Part shown: positions 1 through 8,112 of the stretch, one piece after another
Position numbering within the stretch: position 1 is the stretch's first letter
Layout of the letters: each line of letters starts with the position of its first letter
Source: Bacteroidota bacterium
Lineage (GTDB): Bacteria; Bacteroidota; Bacteroidia; Palsa-965
Assembly: GCA_020402865.1 (NCBI GenBank)
Contig: JADBYT010000010.1
Coordinates: 243,413 to 307,412, forward strand
Direction of reading: 5' to 3'
DNA: 64,000 bases
Program-made: the position numbers and the translations under genes
The notes under the pieces: generated by a model
Seen by the model: only the letters and a program-made list of their open reading frames with translations
Told to the model about the DNA's origin: nothing
The model's database searches: none

Positions 1-729
1 ATTCAGATCGTCGTAGTGTGCAGCGGCATTGCTGAACGAGAGTTGTCCGCGGCCATTCCCGTAAAGACGAATGGTGCGCGGATCGAGTGTGGCCATGTCA
101 TAACCCATACTCTCAAAAAACTGATAACTAAGCTTGTACACACCTGTTTGGGTAACCCCGATGCGGTGCCAGTCGCCGGAGGCGAGTACCGAGTTGGATG
201 CATAGGTACGGGCGGAGGGCGAGCGAAGATTTCCGGCGGTGCTTCCCTGCACTACAAGACGAAAGCTGATGAGTTTATCGGCCGCATTGGTATTGGCATT
301 GCGGCGCAGAGGCAGCACGGTAATATGAGCAATGGGCTGCCTGCGGCTGATGCCTACTTTTACATTTACCTCCGCCTCAGTGCCAAGTGTGGCTGCCGAT
401 GTGCCAAGTACGGCGGCTTCGGCAAAACTCAGCGGCGCATACACCGCATCCACAAGCTGTACAGTAGCCGAACGTGAGCCGGCGGCTAGCGTACGTTGCT
501 CCTCGTAAAGAGGAAGGTAATTCCGCTCAGCATCGTAAGAAGCTTCCTTAAACCACAAAAAAGTACGGCTTTCGGTTTCAGAAAGCTCCGAAGTAACCGG
601 CGCGCCCCAGTTGAGCTGTGTTACCGCAGCCCTTACCTGACGCGTATTTCCTGACTGAGCAGTAAGCCCGAACGGCAATAAAGCCAGTCCGATGACTGCT
701 GCCACCCCACATTTCATTACTGTTTTCAT
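1..729 (-). CDS. porU: T9SS sortase PorU, N-terminal part (runs off window)
   Basis: Only the first 243 codons are inside the window; the frame is open at base 1. The start at 729 gives a clear signal peptide of about 25 residues ending in LTAQ. Further in are SVLASGDWHRIGVTQTGVYK (about residues 180-200) and the phrase IRLYGNGRGQLS, which I recognise as typical of the N-terminal region of PorU, the gingipain-like cysteine protease that removes T9SS C-terminal signals at the outer membrane and attaches cargo to A-LPS. The catalytic His/Cys domain lies outside the window and cannot be checked. It is divergent from a porP/sprF gene followed by gldJ; porU and gldJ are neighbours in other Bacteroidota as well, which supports the call. 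A codon 4 triplets downstream (717) is an alternative start. Confidence 0.8.
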   Translation of the reverse strand, partial: MKTVMKCGVAAVIGLALLPFGLTAQSGNTRQVRAAVTQLNWGAPVTSELSETESRTFLWFKEASYDAERNYLPLYEEQRTLAAGSRSATVQLVDAVYAPLSFAEAAVLGTSAATLGTEAEVNVKVGISRRQPIAHITVLPLRRNANTNAADKLISFRLVVQGSTAGNLRSPSARTYASNSVLASGDWHRIGVTQTGVYKLSYQFFESMGYDMATLDPRTIRLYGNGRGQLSFSNAAAHYDDLN

Positions 730-1075
730 ATGCCTGACCCGGTACAATACCGGTTTTTCAAAATTAACGAAATAGCCCATACTTTGGTTTGCCTTAAAGA
801 GCATTAGCCACGATTTAATACTCGTGGATTTGTGTTTTTCAGCCGAACTTGCCAAAACGGAAATGAAATTTTCTGCAATTCGGTGGCGTTTTTTTGAAAA
901 CTCCGCACAAATCTGATATATTTGTTTTCAGACGTTGTATCGGAGTTGACCAGAAATCGCCGAAAAAACGCAGGCAAACACCCGGATATTGTATTACAGG
1001 TTTCAAAAATGGGAATATTTGAAACTTGTTTTTCTTATATCCGTAACATATTAATTCAACGAAAACCCGTCTTCT
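730..1075. other. Divergent intergenic region porU / porP-sprF
   Basis: This 346-bp stretch holds no convincing gene; the short frame starting near 922 has no recognisable features. It contains a well-formed rightward promoter (listed separately). For porU on the minus strand only a -7-like TAATTTTG (766-759 on the minus strand) is visible, without a matching -33 element. The 5' leader of the porP gene would be about 145 nt, which is long. Confidence 0.6.
893..924 (+). promoter_or_regulatory. Bacteroidota-type promoter for porP/sprF-gldJ
   Basis: TTTG at 893-896 is followed after 20 bp by TATATTTG at 917-924, an exact match to the TAnnTTTG -7 element and TTTG -33 element known for the primary sigma factor of Bacteroidota. 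Transcription would start near 930. Confidence 0.65.
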
Positions 1076-2032
1076 ATGCTGAAGCGACTGGTTATTGCAT
1101 CGGGAATGCTTCTTTCGGCCGGACTGCTGAATGAAGTTCGTGCGCAGGATCCGCAGTTTACGCAGTTCTACGCCAATCCGCTCTATCTTAACCCGGCCTT
1201 TGCGGGAACTGCCCGCTGCCCCCGTATCTGTATCAACTACCGTAACCAGTGGCCTGCTATTTCAGGCACATTTGTTACCTACAGCGCCTCCTACGATCAG
1301 CACATCGATGGTATTGCAGGCGGTTTGGGCCTGCTCGTTACCAACGACCGCGCCGGTCAGGGCACGCTCAACACCACCAACGTGAGCGGTATCTATTCAT
1401 ACCAGCTCAACGTTACCCGTGAGTTCTCCATGAAACTGGGCATTCAGGCCACCTACGCCCAGAAATCAGTTGACTGGAGCAAACTCACCTTTGGCGACAT
1501 GATTGATCCGCGAACTGGCTTTGTGTACAACACAAACGAGGTTCCCAACGTAACCAGCCGTTCCAATGTGGATATTTCGGCTGGTTTATTGGGCTTCAGC
1601 CGCCGGTATTTCTTTGGCTTTGCCGTACACCACGTTACCGAGCCCGACGAAGGATTTCTGGGAACCAGTAAGTTACCTATGAAATATACCGGACATGCCG
1701 GTGCTGTTATTCCCATCGGGGGCCGTTACAGCGAAACCAGCATTTCGCCCAATATCCTTTACCAGAAACAGCAGGATTTCCAGCAGCTTAACCTCGGTGT
1801 TTATTTCACAAAAGGTGCGCTGGTGGGTGGTCTCTGGTACCGAAATCAAGATTCTTTTATTATTCTGCTCGGTTTTCAACAAGATCTGTTTAAATTTGGC
1901 TACAGTTACGACGTAACTGTGTCACGTCTGACTAACGCAACCGCCGGTTCGCATGAGCTCTCTTTCCAGATGCAGTTCGAATGCAAACCCAAGAAGAAGA
2001 AGTTCAGAACAGTAAGCTGTCCCTCATTCTGA
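1076..2032 (+). CDS. PorP/SprF family T9SS membrane protein
   Basis: 318 residues. A signal peptide of about 23 residues (ending VRA, then QDPQFTQFYANPLYLNPAFA) leads into the opening motif typical of PorP/SprF proteins, outer-membrane beta-barrels that work with the T9SS, some as partners for anchoring or exporting large adhesins. The rest alternates short beta-strand-like stretches and ends in a Lys-rich tail (CKPKKKK). Single copies of this family usually sit next to a PKD/adhesin gene; here the neighbour is gldJ, suggesting a core role. It is about 78 bp upstream of gldJ on the same strand and probably shares its transcript. Whether it is orthologous to PorP itself cannot be decided from sequence alone, so no symbol is given. 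Confidence 0.85.
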   Translation: MLKRLVIASGMLLSAGLLNEVRAQDPQFTQFYANPLYLNPAFAGTARCPRICINYRNQWPAISGTFVTYSASYDQHIDGIAGGLGLLVTNDRAGQGTLNTTNVSGIYSYQLNVTREFSMKLGIQATYAQKSVDWSKLTFGDMIDPRTGFVYNTNEVPNVTSRSNVDISAGLLGFSRRYFFGFAVHHVTEPDEGFLGTSKLPMKYTGHAGAVIPIGGRYSETSISPNILYQKQQDFQQLNLGVYFTKGALVGGLWYRNQDSFIILLGFQQDLFKFGYSYDVTVSRLTNATAGSHELSFQMQFECKPKKKKFRTVSCPSF

Positions 2033-2110
2033 TGGAAAAGAATAAGGGGCTATACTATTAATAAGGGAAACAACGTTATATAATCGGAAACTACTAACAA
2101 ACCGTTGAAA

Positions 2111-3649
2111 ATGAAAAAAGCAGCGATGCCGTTCATTCTCCTCGCAGGAGTTGGAATGCTTGCCTCTTGTGAGAAAGAGCGATCCAACGTAACCGGATGG
2201 GAATACAACAATCCCGATAACGGCGGCTTTGAAGTCGTGCCTTACGAAGAGCAGGAAACAGGCCCCGGTCTGGTGTTCATCGAAGGTGGTACATTCACTA
2301 TGGGACGCGCCGAACAGGACGTTACCTACGACTGGAACAACGTACCGCGCCGCGTAACCGTTTCATCATTTTATATGGATGAAACCGAGGTTCGTAACCT
2401 CGACTACCTTGAATATCTTTACTGGACTGCACGTATTTATGGTCCGGATTACCCGGAAGTTTACAAACTGGCGCTTCCCGACACCCTCGTATGGCGCGAG
2501 AAACTGGCTTACAATGAGCCTTATGTAAACTATTACCTGCGCCATCCTTCTTACCGTGATTATCCGGTAGTAGGTGTAAACTGGCAGCAGGCCACCAACT
2601 TTGCCAGCTGGCGCTCAGACCGTGTAAACGAATACATTCTTATTCGTGAAGGTATTCTCGACTGGGCACCCGATCAGTTTGGTGATCAGGCTTTCAATAC
2701 CGACCACTACCTGGCCGGCGACAAAGCCAGCACACCTTATGTAGGCAACGTGCTTGATGAGCCTATTTCACTCAACCCCACCGGACCGGAGTTCCGCCGT
2801 GTGCGTATGGAAGACGGTATCCTTCTGCCGAAGTACCGCCTGCCCACCGAAGCCGAATGGGAATTTGCAGCCTACGGCCTTATTGGCAATACCATCGTGG
2901 AACGTATCACCGACCGTCGCCTCTATCCCTGGAACGGCCACGCTGTGCGTAACCCGGATGAAGAATACATTGGTCAGATGCTTGCTAACTACAAGCGCAG
3001 CAACGGTGACCAGATGGGTGCTGCAGGCGCTCTTAACGACGCTGCCGACATTACCGCTCCGGTTTACTCTTACTGGCCCAACGACTATGGCCTGTACAAC
3101 ATGGCCGGCAACGTGTCAGAATGGGTAATGGACGTGTATCGTCCGCTTTCACTCACCGACAACGACGACTTCCGCCCGTTCCGTGGTAACGTATTTGAAA
3201 CTCAGCTCAAAGACACCACCGACCCGATTGACCAGCCTTTGCTGGTAGAAGATTCAGTACGTTTTGATTCTGACGGAAACGTGGTGAGCATGCCCGGTAT
3301 GATGCGCAGCCGTCAGGTTAGTCTTACCTACAAGGAAGACAAACTCGATCGCCGTCGCAACTACAAATACAGCGATTATATCAACTACGGCGATGGTGAC
3401 GGAACATCTTCTCTTTACTTCACCGATCCTACCGCAGTACCCGCAAACAAACTCATGTACGAGTACGGCCAGTTCTCACTCATCAACGATAAAGCCCGCG
3501 TATATAAGGGTGGTTCGTGGCGAGACAGAGCATACTGGATGGTGCCCGGCACCCGCCGCTTCCTCGATCAGACACAGTCAACAGCCTTTATTGGTTTCCG
3601 CTGTGCAATGGATCGTGTAGGCAGCCCGCGCGGCCTGGGTGGTCGATAA
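2111..3649 (+). CDS. gldJ: Gliding motility/T9SS lipoprotein GldJ (FGE-sulfatase fold)
   Basis: 512 residues from the ATG at 2111; a TTG two codons upstream is less likely. The N-terminus is a lipoprotein signal with lipobox LASC (Cys20). From about residue 50 (LVFIEGGTFTMG) to the end is a formylglycine-generating-enzyme-like (SUMF1) domain, including GNVSEWVMDVY near 333, YKGGSWRDRAYW near 467 and a final FIGFRCAMD. GldJ and GldK share this fold; the position beside porU and upstream of murF matches the gldJ neighbourhood of gliding Bacteroidota, so I prefer GldJ. Known role: outer-membrane lipoprotein needed to stabilise other Gld proteins, secretion and gliding. A strong terminator follows the stop. 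GldK is the main alternative. Confidence 0.8.
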   Translation: MKKAAMPFILLAGVGMLASCEKERSNVTGWEYNNPDNGGFEVVPYEEQETGPGLVFIEGGTFTMGRAEQDVTYDWNNVPRRVTVSSFYMDETEVRNLDYLEYLYWTARIYGPDYPEVYKLALPDTLVWREKLAYNEPYVNYYLRHPSYRDYPVVGVNWQQATNFASWRSDRVNEYILIREGILDWAPDQFGDQAFNTDHYLAGDKASTPYVGNVLDEPISLNPTGPEFRRVRMEDGILLPKYRLPTEAEWEFAAYGLIGNTIVERITDRRLYPWNGHAVRNPDEEYIGQMLANYKRSNGDQMGAAGALNDAADITAPVYSYWPNDYGLYNMAGNVSEWVMDVYRPLSLTDNDDFRPFRGNVFETQLKDTTDPIDQPLLVEDSVRFDSDGNVVSMPGMMRSRQVSLTYKEDKLDRRRNYKYSDYINYGDGDGTSSLYFTDPTAVPANKLMYEYGQFSLINDKARVYKGGSWRDRAYWMVPGTRRFLDQTQSTAFIGFRCAMDRVGSPRGLGGR

Positions 3650-3670
3650 CTTTCCGAAAAATTCAGGCGC

Positions 3671-3710
3671 ATCGCCCCAGGTTCATAGTAACTTGGGGCG
3701 ATCGTTTTTT
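3671..3710 (+). terminator. Intrinsic terminator after gldJ, abutting murF
   Basis: Stem ATCGCCCCAGGTT (3671-3683) pairs with AACTTGGGGCGAT (3690-3702; one G-T pair) with a six-base loop, followed by CGTTTTTT. It ends four bases before the murF ATG at 3715. Confidence 0.85.
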
Positions 3711-3714
3711 GTTT

Positions 3715-5037
3715 ATGTACACTGACATTCACACACTTTACCGGCACTTTCTCAGTGCTCCTCACATCAGTACCGATACACGCACCATTGTTCCGGGCAG
3801 TATTTTCTTTGCGCTTAAAGGGGCCAACTTCAACGGCAACAGCTTTGCGCTTCAGGCATTACAGCAGGGTGCTGCATTTGCTGTAGTGGATGAAGAAATT
3901 ACCGGTGCTGATGGGCGTGTGCTCCGTGTGGCCGATGTACTTGCCTCCTTGCAGGCATTGGCCCGCCACCACCGGCAGCAGCTTGGGAATAAAGGCCTGC
4001 GTGTGCTGGCTCTCACTGGCAGCAACGGCAAAACCACCACCAAAGAATTAATGGCACGCGTGCTGGCTCAAAAATTCCGCACCCATTACACGCATGGCAA
4101 CCTCAACAACCATATTGGTGTGCCGCTTACGCTGCTCCAGCTAACCGATGCACATGAGTTTGCCGTAATTGAAATGGGCGCTAACCATCAGGGAGAAATA
4201 AAACAGCTTTGCGAAATTGCCGAACCCGACTTCGGGCTCATCACCAACATCGGGCTGGCGCACCTCGAAGGTTTTGGCGGACCGGAAGGTGTACTCAAAG
4301 GCAAAACCGAAATGTTCCGGTTTATTGAAAGCCGGCAGGGTAAAATTTTTCTTCTGGCCGACGAGCCACGCCTCAGCGATTACGCACAACGCCTGCAGAC
4401 TGTAACCTATGGCACGGCAGAAAATGCAGATGTTTCGGGCACACTCATAGCCGCCGATCCGACACTTGCATTTGTCTGGAAAGCCAAGCCGCACAAAAAG
4501 CCGCACGAAGTATATACGCGGCTTGCCGGTGGCTACAACTTACCCAACCTGCTGGCTGCCGTAGCCGTGGGCCTGAATTTCGGCATCAGTGAAACGGAAA
4601 TAAACAACGCGCTGGCAGACTATCAGCCCGACAACAACCGCTCGCAATGGGTAAAGCGAGGTAATGTGCAATTGCTGCTGGATGCCTACAATGCAAATCC
4701 GTCGAGCATGAAAGCAGCTATCGAAAACTTTGCGACGCTTCAGGCTCCGGCAAAAACAATTGTAATTGGCGACATGTTTGAGCTGGGCGAATCTTCGGCG
4801 GAGGAGCATCAGCGTATCGTAAATATACTTGTCAGGCTTTTGCCTGATGCCACTGTACTTCTTGTGGGCGAACATTTTTCGCACACAACCGATCGTTGCG
4901 GATTTCATCGCATGCCTCAAAGTGCGGATGCTGCCACATGGATACGCGCGCACATGCCACAACAGGGCATGGTACTGATTAAAGGTTCGCGCGGGATGAA
5001 AATGGAACGGGTGTCGGAAATATTTGCAGGCAATTAG
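3715..5037 (+). CDS. murF: UDP-N-acetylmuramoyl-tripeptide--D-Ala-D-Ala ligase MurF
   Basis: 440 residues. The enzyme adds D-Ala-D-Ala to the UDP-MurNAc-tripeptide in the cytoplasm, the last soluble step of peptidoglycan precursor synthesis. Seen: N-terminal uridine-binding part with STDTRTIVPGSIFFALKGAN (residues about 20-39), ATP loop TGSNGKTTTKE with Lys106, EMGANHQGEI, the N-D-x-Y/N-A-N-P type motif LLDAYNANPSSM and IVIGDMFELGE in the C-terminal domain. The frame is open further upstream, into gldJ, but homology begins at the ATG at 3715, so I use that. No Shine-Dalgarno site is visible because the gldJ terminator fills the upstream space; expression probably depends on read-through or an unseen promoter. 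Confidence 0.95.
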   Translation: MYTDIHTLYRHFLSAPHISTDTRTIVPGSIFFALKGANFNGNSFALQALQQGAAFAVVDEEITGADGRVLRVADVLASLQALARHHRQQLGNKGLRVLALTGSNGKTTTKELMARVLAQKFRTHYTHGNLNNHIGVPLTLLQLTDAHEFAVIEMGANHQGEIKQLCEIAEPDFGLITNIGLAHLEGFGGPEGVLKGKTEMFRFIESRQGKIFLLADEPRLSDYAQRLQTVTYGTAENADVSGTLIAADPTLAFVWKAKPHKKPHEVYTRLAGGYNLPNLLAAVAVGLNFGISETEINNALADYQPDNNRSQWVKRGNVQLLLDAYNANPSSMKAAIENFATLQAPAKTIVIGDMFELGESSAEEHQRIVNILVRLLPDATVLLVGEHFSHTTDRCGFHRMPQSADAATWIRAHMPQQGMVLIKGSRGMKMERVSEIFAGN

Positions 5038-5088
5038 CCCCGTCTGCCCGCCCTAAAACAATCCACCTTTACACAACCTACTCAAATA

Positions 5089-5120
5089 CAAAAGCTCAAC
5101 CGGAACCGGTTGAGCTTTTG
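5089..5120. terminator. Bidirectional terminator, murF / acyl-CoA dehydrogenase
   Basis: A perfect 15-bp inverted repeat (CAAAAGCTCAACCGG and its complement) with two central bases lies between two convergent genes. The ends supply T-rich tails in both directions. Confidence 0.85.
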
Positions 5121-5143
5121 CGTTGTTGGTGAGCTGTATCAGA

Positions 5144-6283
5144 TTAATCGAGAATGGCGCGGGAGATTACAATTTTCTGCACTTCGCTGGTGCCTTCGTA
5201 AATCTGTGTAATTTTTGCATCGCGCATGAGACGCTCTACATGATACTCTTTCACAAAACCGTAACCACCGTGAATCTGAACGGCTTCAACGGTTGTATCC
5301 ATAGCCACTTTCGAAGAATAAAGTTTGGCCATTGAACTGCTCAGGCCATAATCCATATCGTTGTCTTTGTGCCAGGCTGATTTGAGGCAGAGCAAACGTG
5401 CGGCTTCAATTTGTGTAGCCATGTCAGCCAGTTTAAACTGAATAGCCTGATGCTGTGAAATGGGCTTGCCGAATGCTTTGCGCTCTTTAGAATAAGCCAG
5501 CGCAAGTTCGTAAGCGCCAGAAGCAATGCCCAACGCCTGAGCAGCAATACCAATACGGCCGCCGGTGAGTGTTTTCATGGCAAATTTGAAACCAAAGCCA
5601 TCTTCGCCGATGCGGTTTTCTTTGGGCACTTTCACATCAGTAAACATGAGTGAATGTGTATCAGAACCGCGGATACCGAGTTTGTTTTCTTTGGGTCCTA
5701 CCACAAAACCGGGCATGCCTTTTTCAACGATGAATGCGTTGATGCCTTTATGACCTTTTTCGGGATAGGTTTGTGCAATTACAAGATAAACCGAAGCACT
5801 GCTGCCGTTGGTAATCCAGTTTTTGGTGCCGTTGAGCAGGTAGTGATCGTCTTTTTCAATGGCAGTGGTTCGCTGTGAGGTAGCATCAGAACCGGCTTCG
5901 GGCTCGGAGAGGCAGAATGCGCCGATGATTTCGCCTTTAGCCAGCGGCACAAGATATTTCTGTTTCTGTTCTTCGGTGCCAAAATTTTCGAGACCCCAGC
6001 ATACCAATGAGTTGTTCACCGACATGATTACTGAACAGGAAGCATCTACTTTCGAAATTTCTTCCATTGCCAGTACGTAGGAAATGGTGTCCATTCCGCC
6101 GCCGCCGTATTTGGGATCAACCATCATACCGAGGAAACCGAGTTCGGCCATTTTCTTTACCTGTTCTGCAGGAAAGGATTGATTTTCGTCGCGCTCAATT
6201 ACACCCGGCTTCAGTTCATTCTGCGCAAAATCGCGTGCGGCTTGCTGAATCATGAGGTGTTCTTCGGTGAGTTCGAAATTCAT
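5144..6283 (-). CDS. Short-chain-type acyl-CoA dehydrogenase
   Basis: 379 residues, the usual length for the family. Flavoenzyme that introduces the alpha-beta double bond in acyl-CoA, passing electrons to ETF. Seen: N-terminal helical domain; FCLSEPEAGSDA (about 126-137) and WITNG of the FAD/substrate-binding middle domain; KERKAFGKPI; and QIYEGTSEVQ with the catalytic Glu at about 363, the position used by short- and medium-chain and butyryl-CoA dehydrogenases. Chain-length preference cannot be read from sequence alone. It is monocistronic, with terminators on its 3' side and a -7-like TATATTTG at 6329-6322 upstream. ETF genes are not in the window. Confidence 0.93.
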   Translation of the reverse strand: MNFELTEEHLMIQQAARDFAQNELKPGVIERDENQSFPAEQVKKMAELGFLGMMVDPKYGGGGMDTISYVLAMEEISKVDASCSVIMSVNNSLVCWGLENFGTEEQKQKYLVPLAKGEIIGAFCLSEPEAGSDATSQRTTAIEKDDHYLLNGTKNWITNGSSASVYLVIAQTYPEKGHKGINAFIVEKGMPGFVVGPKENKLGIRGSDTHSLMFTDVKVPKENRIGEDGFGFKFAMKTLTGGRIGIAAQALGIASGAYELALAYSKERKAFGKPISQHQAIQFKLADMATQIEAARLLCLKSAWHKDNDMDYGLSSSMAKLYSSKVAMDTTVEAVQIHGGYGFVKEYHVERLMRDAKITQIYEGTSEVQKIVISRAILD

Positions 6284-6321
6284 GGCTGAAAGATAGTTTT
6301 AGGTGTGTTAAAATTGGTGGG

Positions 6322-6329
6322 CAAATATA
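6322..6329 (-). promoter_or_regulatory. -7 element for the acyl-CoA dehydrogenase
   Basis: Minus-strand TATATTTG matches TAnnTTTG, 39 bases upstream of the start codon. No clear -33 TTTG is present at the expected distance. Confidence 0.45.
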
Positions 6330-6416
6330 CCGTATCAGTTCGAGTTGCACCAGTTTGCGCCGAAAAAAGACGGGGAATTCTGGAGGTTGACTTATTTTGC
6401 GTGATCTTTTGACAAA

Positions 6417-7487
6417 ATGCACGAAAAAAAGCTAAACAGAAATTCGCTTCTGGTGCTTGGCGCCATGTCGGGCACCTCGGCCGACGGGATTGATTTTGCG
6501 TTAACCGAGCTGAGTGGCGAAGGCGACAAAATAACGCACCGTGTGCTGGCCGCCGAAACCGTTGGCTACAGTAAGGAGTGGCTCGCACAACTGCGCGAAG
6601 CCGAGCAATGCAGTGCGGTTCGGCTGGCCGAATTGCATGCACTTTATGGCAAACATACCGGCGAGCAGGCGCTCCGTTTTTTGCAACGCCACAGCCTGCA
6701 GGCTGATGCGCTGTCTATGCATGGGCACACCTTGTTTCATCAGCCCGGACGAGGTTTTACGTTTCAGCTTGGCAGCGGGGCAGCAGCAGCCGCAGCAGCG
6801 GGGCTTGTAACGATATGCGATTTCAGAAGTACGGATGTGGCGCTGGGCGGACAAGGTGCGCCGCTGGTGCCGGTTGGCGACAGGCTTCTGTTTTCAGAGG
6901 CTGATGCCTGTTTAAATCTCGGCGGGTTTGCCAACGTATCTTTCGAAACCGAAACCGGCCGCATTGCATTTGATATTTGTGCCGTGAATTATGTACTGAA
7001 CAGGCTTGCGCAACGTTCGGGCAAAGCCTACGACGAAAGCGGCAGGCTGGCACAAAGCGGCAAACTCATTGCGCCGTTGTTTGAACAGCTTGAGTGTTTG
7101 CCGTGGTACACACTGCCACCACCCAAATCGCTTGGCCGCGAATGGGTGGAAGCTGAAATTTTCCCGCTGCTTACCGAAAAATTCGCACCCGAAGATTTGC
7201 TGCACACCTTTACCGAGCATACGGCCAGCCAAATCAGTGCGGTGTGCAAAAACAAAGGCAACGTACTCATCACGGGCGGCGGCACACACAACACTTACCT
7301 GCTTGAACGTTGCCGGCATTTCGGGTTCAGCAATCAGCTCATTCCGCAAAAACAAACCATCGACTTTAAGGAAGCGGTGGTGTTTGCCTTGCTGGGCTGG
7401 CTTCGCCTGCAGCATTTACCCAACGCGCTGGGCAGTGTAACCGGCGCCCGCAAAAACAGCTGCAGCGGCGCAGTTTACCTGCCGTAA
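6417..7487 (+). CDS. anmK: Anhydro-N-acetylmuramic acid kinase
   Basis: 356 residues. AnmK phosphorylates and opens 1,6-anhydro-MurNAc released during cell-wall turnover, giving MurNAc-6-phosphate for recycling. Seen: the family signature LGAMSGTSADGIDFAL at residues 14-29, a central GGQGAPLVPVGD, CLNLGGFANVS, and VLITGGGTHNTYL of the ASKHA ATP-binding fold. The start ATG at 6417 leaves a 133-bp divergent space to the acyl-CoA dehydrogenase. A terminator follows the stop at once, so it is probably transcribed alone. MurQ and other recycling genes are not in the window. Confidence 0.95.
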   Translation: MHEKKLNRNSLLVLGAMSGTSADGIDFALTELSGEGDKITHRVLAAETVGYSKEWLAQLREAEQCSAVRLAELHALYGKHTGEQALRFLQRHSLQADALSMHGHTLFHQPGRGFTFQLGSGAAAAAAAGLVTICDFRSTDVALGGQGAPLVPVGDRLLFSEADACLNLGGFANVSFETETGRIAFDICAVNYVLNRLAQRSGKAYDESGRLAQSGKLIAPLFEQLECLPWYTLPPPKSLGREWVEAEIFPLLTEKFAPEDLLHTFTEHTASQISAVCKNKGNVLITGGGTHNTYLLERCRHFGFSNQLIPQKQTIDFKEAVVFALLGWLRLQHLPNALGSVTGARKNSCSGAVYLP

Positions 7488-7490
7488 ACA

Positions 7491-7521
7491 ACAAACGCCC
7501 TTCTTTTCGGAGGGCGTTTGT
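7491..7521. terminator. Bidirectional terminator after anmK
   Basis: ACAAACGCCCT (7491-7501) pairs with AGGGCGTTTGT (7511-7521), flanked by A-rich and T-rich ends, between convergent anmK and the acidic-protein gene. Confidence 0.8.
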
Positions 7522-7540
7522 TTATAAAAATAAACTACGA

Positions 7541-7846
7541 TTAGAAATCGTCGTCGTAGAAACCGTCGTCATCATCATCGAGATCAAGATCATCGAAGCG
7601 AAGATCATTTTCGATTTTCACCTTACGATCATCTTCCACATCATCCACAGAATCGTCCTCTTCGGGTTTTTCATAATCATCATCCTCTTCTGGAAGGTCG
7701 TCGTCGCTTTCGTCGTCTTCCGGAAGATCGGCCATGTCGTCTTCTTCGTCATCACTTTGTGATGATGCTTTCTTTTTCGACACTTTGCCTTCATCGGCAT
7801 CACTGTGCCCGTTACCTGTGCTGTTGGTTTTGCTTGCTTTTTTCAT
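7541..7846 (-). CDS. Highly acidic small protein of unknown function
   Basis: 101 residues from the ATG at 7846; a GTG one codon upstream is possible. The first 30 residues are Lys/Ser-rich (KKASKTNSTG, VSKKKASSQ); after that Asp and Glu dominate: 45 of the 101 residues are acidic, in runs such as SDDDLPEEDDDYEKPEEDD and LDLDDDDDGFYDDDF. Only one Pro-Glu-rich pattern repeats (LPEDDESDDD / LPEEDDDYEK). No signal peptide or membrane segment. It must be largely disordered. I do not recognise a family. Possible roles, all inference, are a cation- or basic-protein-binding chaperone-like partner. It stands alone between a terminator and a divergent promoter region. Confidence 0.65.
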   Translation of the reverse strand: MKKASKTNSTGNGHSDADEGKVSKKKASSQSDDEEDDMADLPEDDESDDDLPEEDDDYEKPEEDDSVDDVEDDRKVKIENDLRFDDLDLDDDDDGFYDDDF

Positions 7847-8080
7847 CACCGGTATAACTATGCTTTAAAGGTAGTAAGGTTTTTTGGTTGCCAAAAAAAT
7901 TTGATGCCGCAAGTTTAGCATTTTTTTTTGCCGCGAATGCGATTCAATAAATGAAGTTAAACAGAAAAATTATTCTGGTGAAAAAAAGGGCAAAAGGCGA
8001 TATTTTTTTTGACAAACCGGAATGTTTTGTTAATGGGTTGGTTTTGACGGGAGAAAGGAAAGCGGAGCGGATGAGTTTTG

Positions 8081-8088
8081 TACTTTTG
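8081..8088 (+). promoter_or_regulatory. -7 element for the amino-acid dehydrogenase
   Basis: TACTTTTG matches TAnnTTTG and ends 24 bases before the ATG at 8113. It supports that start over upstream in-frame codons. No TTTG is present at -33. Confidence 0.5.
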
Positions 8089-8112
8089 CGGCTTCACATT
8101 TTAATCAACGCA

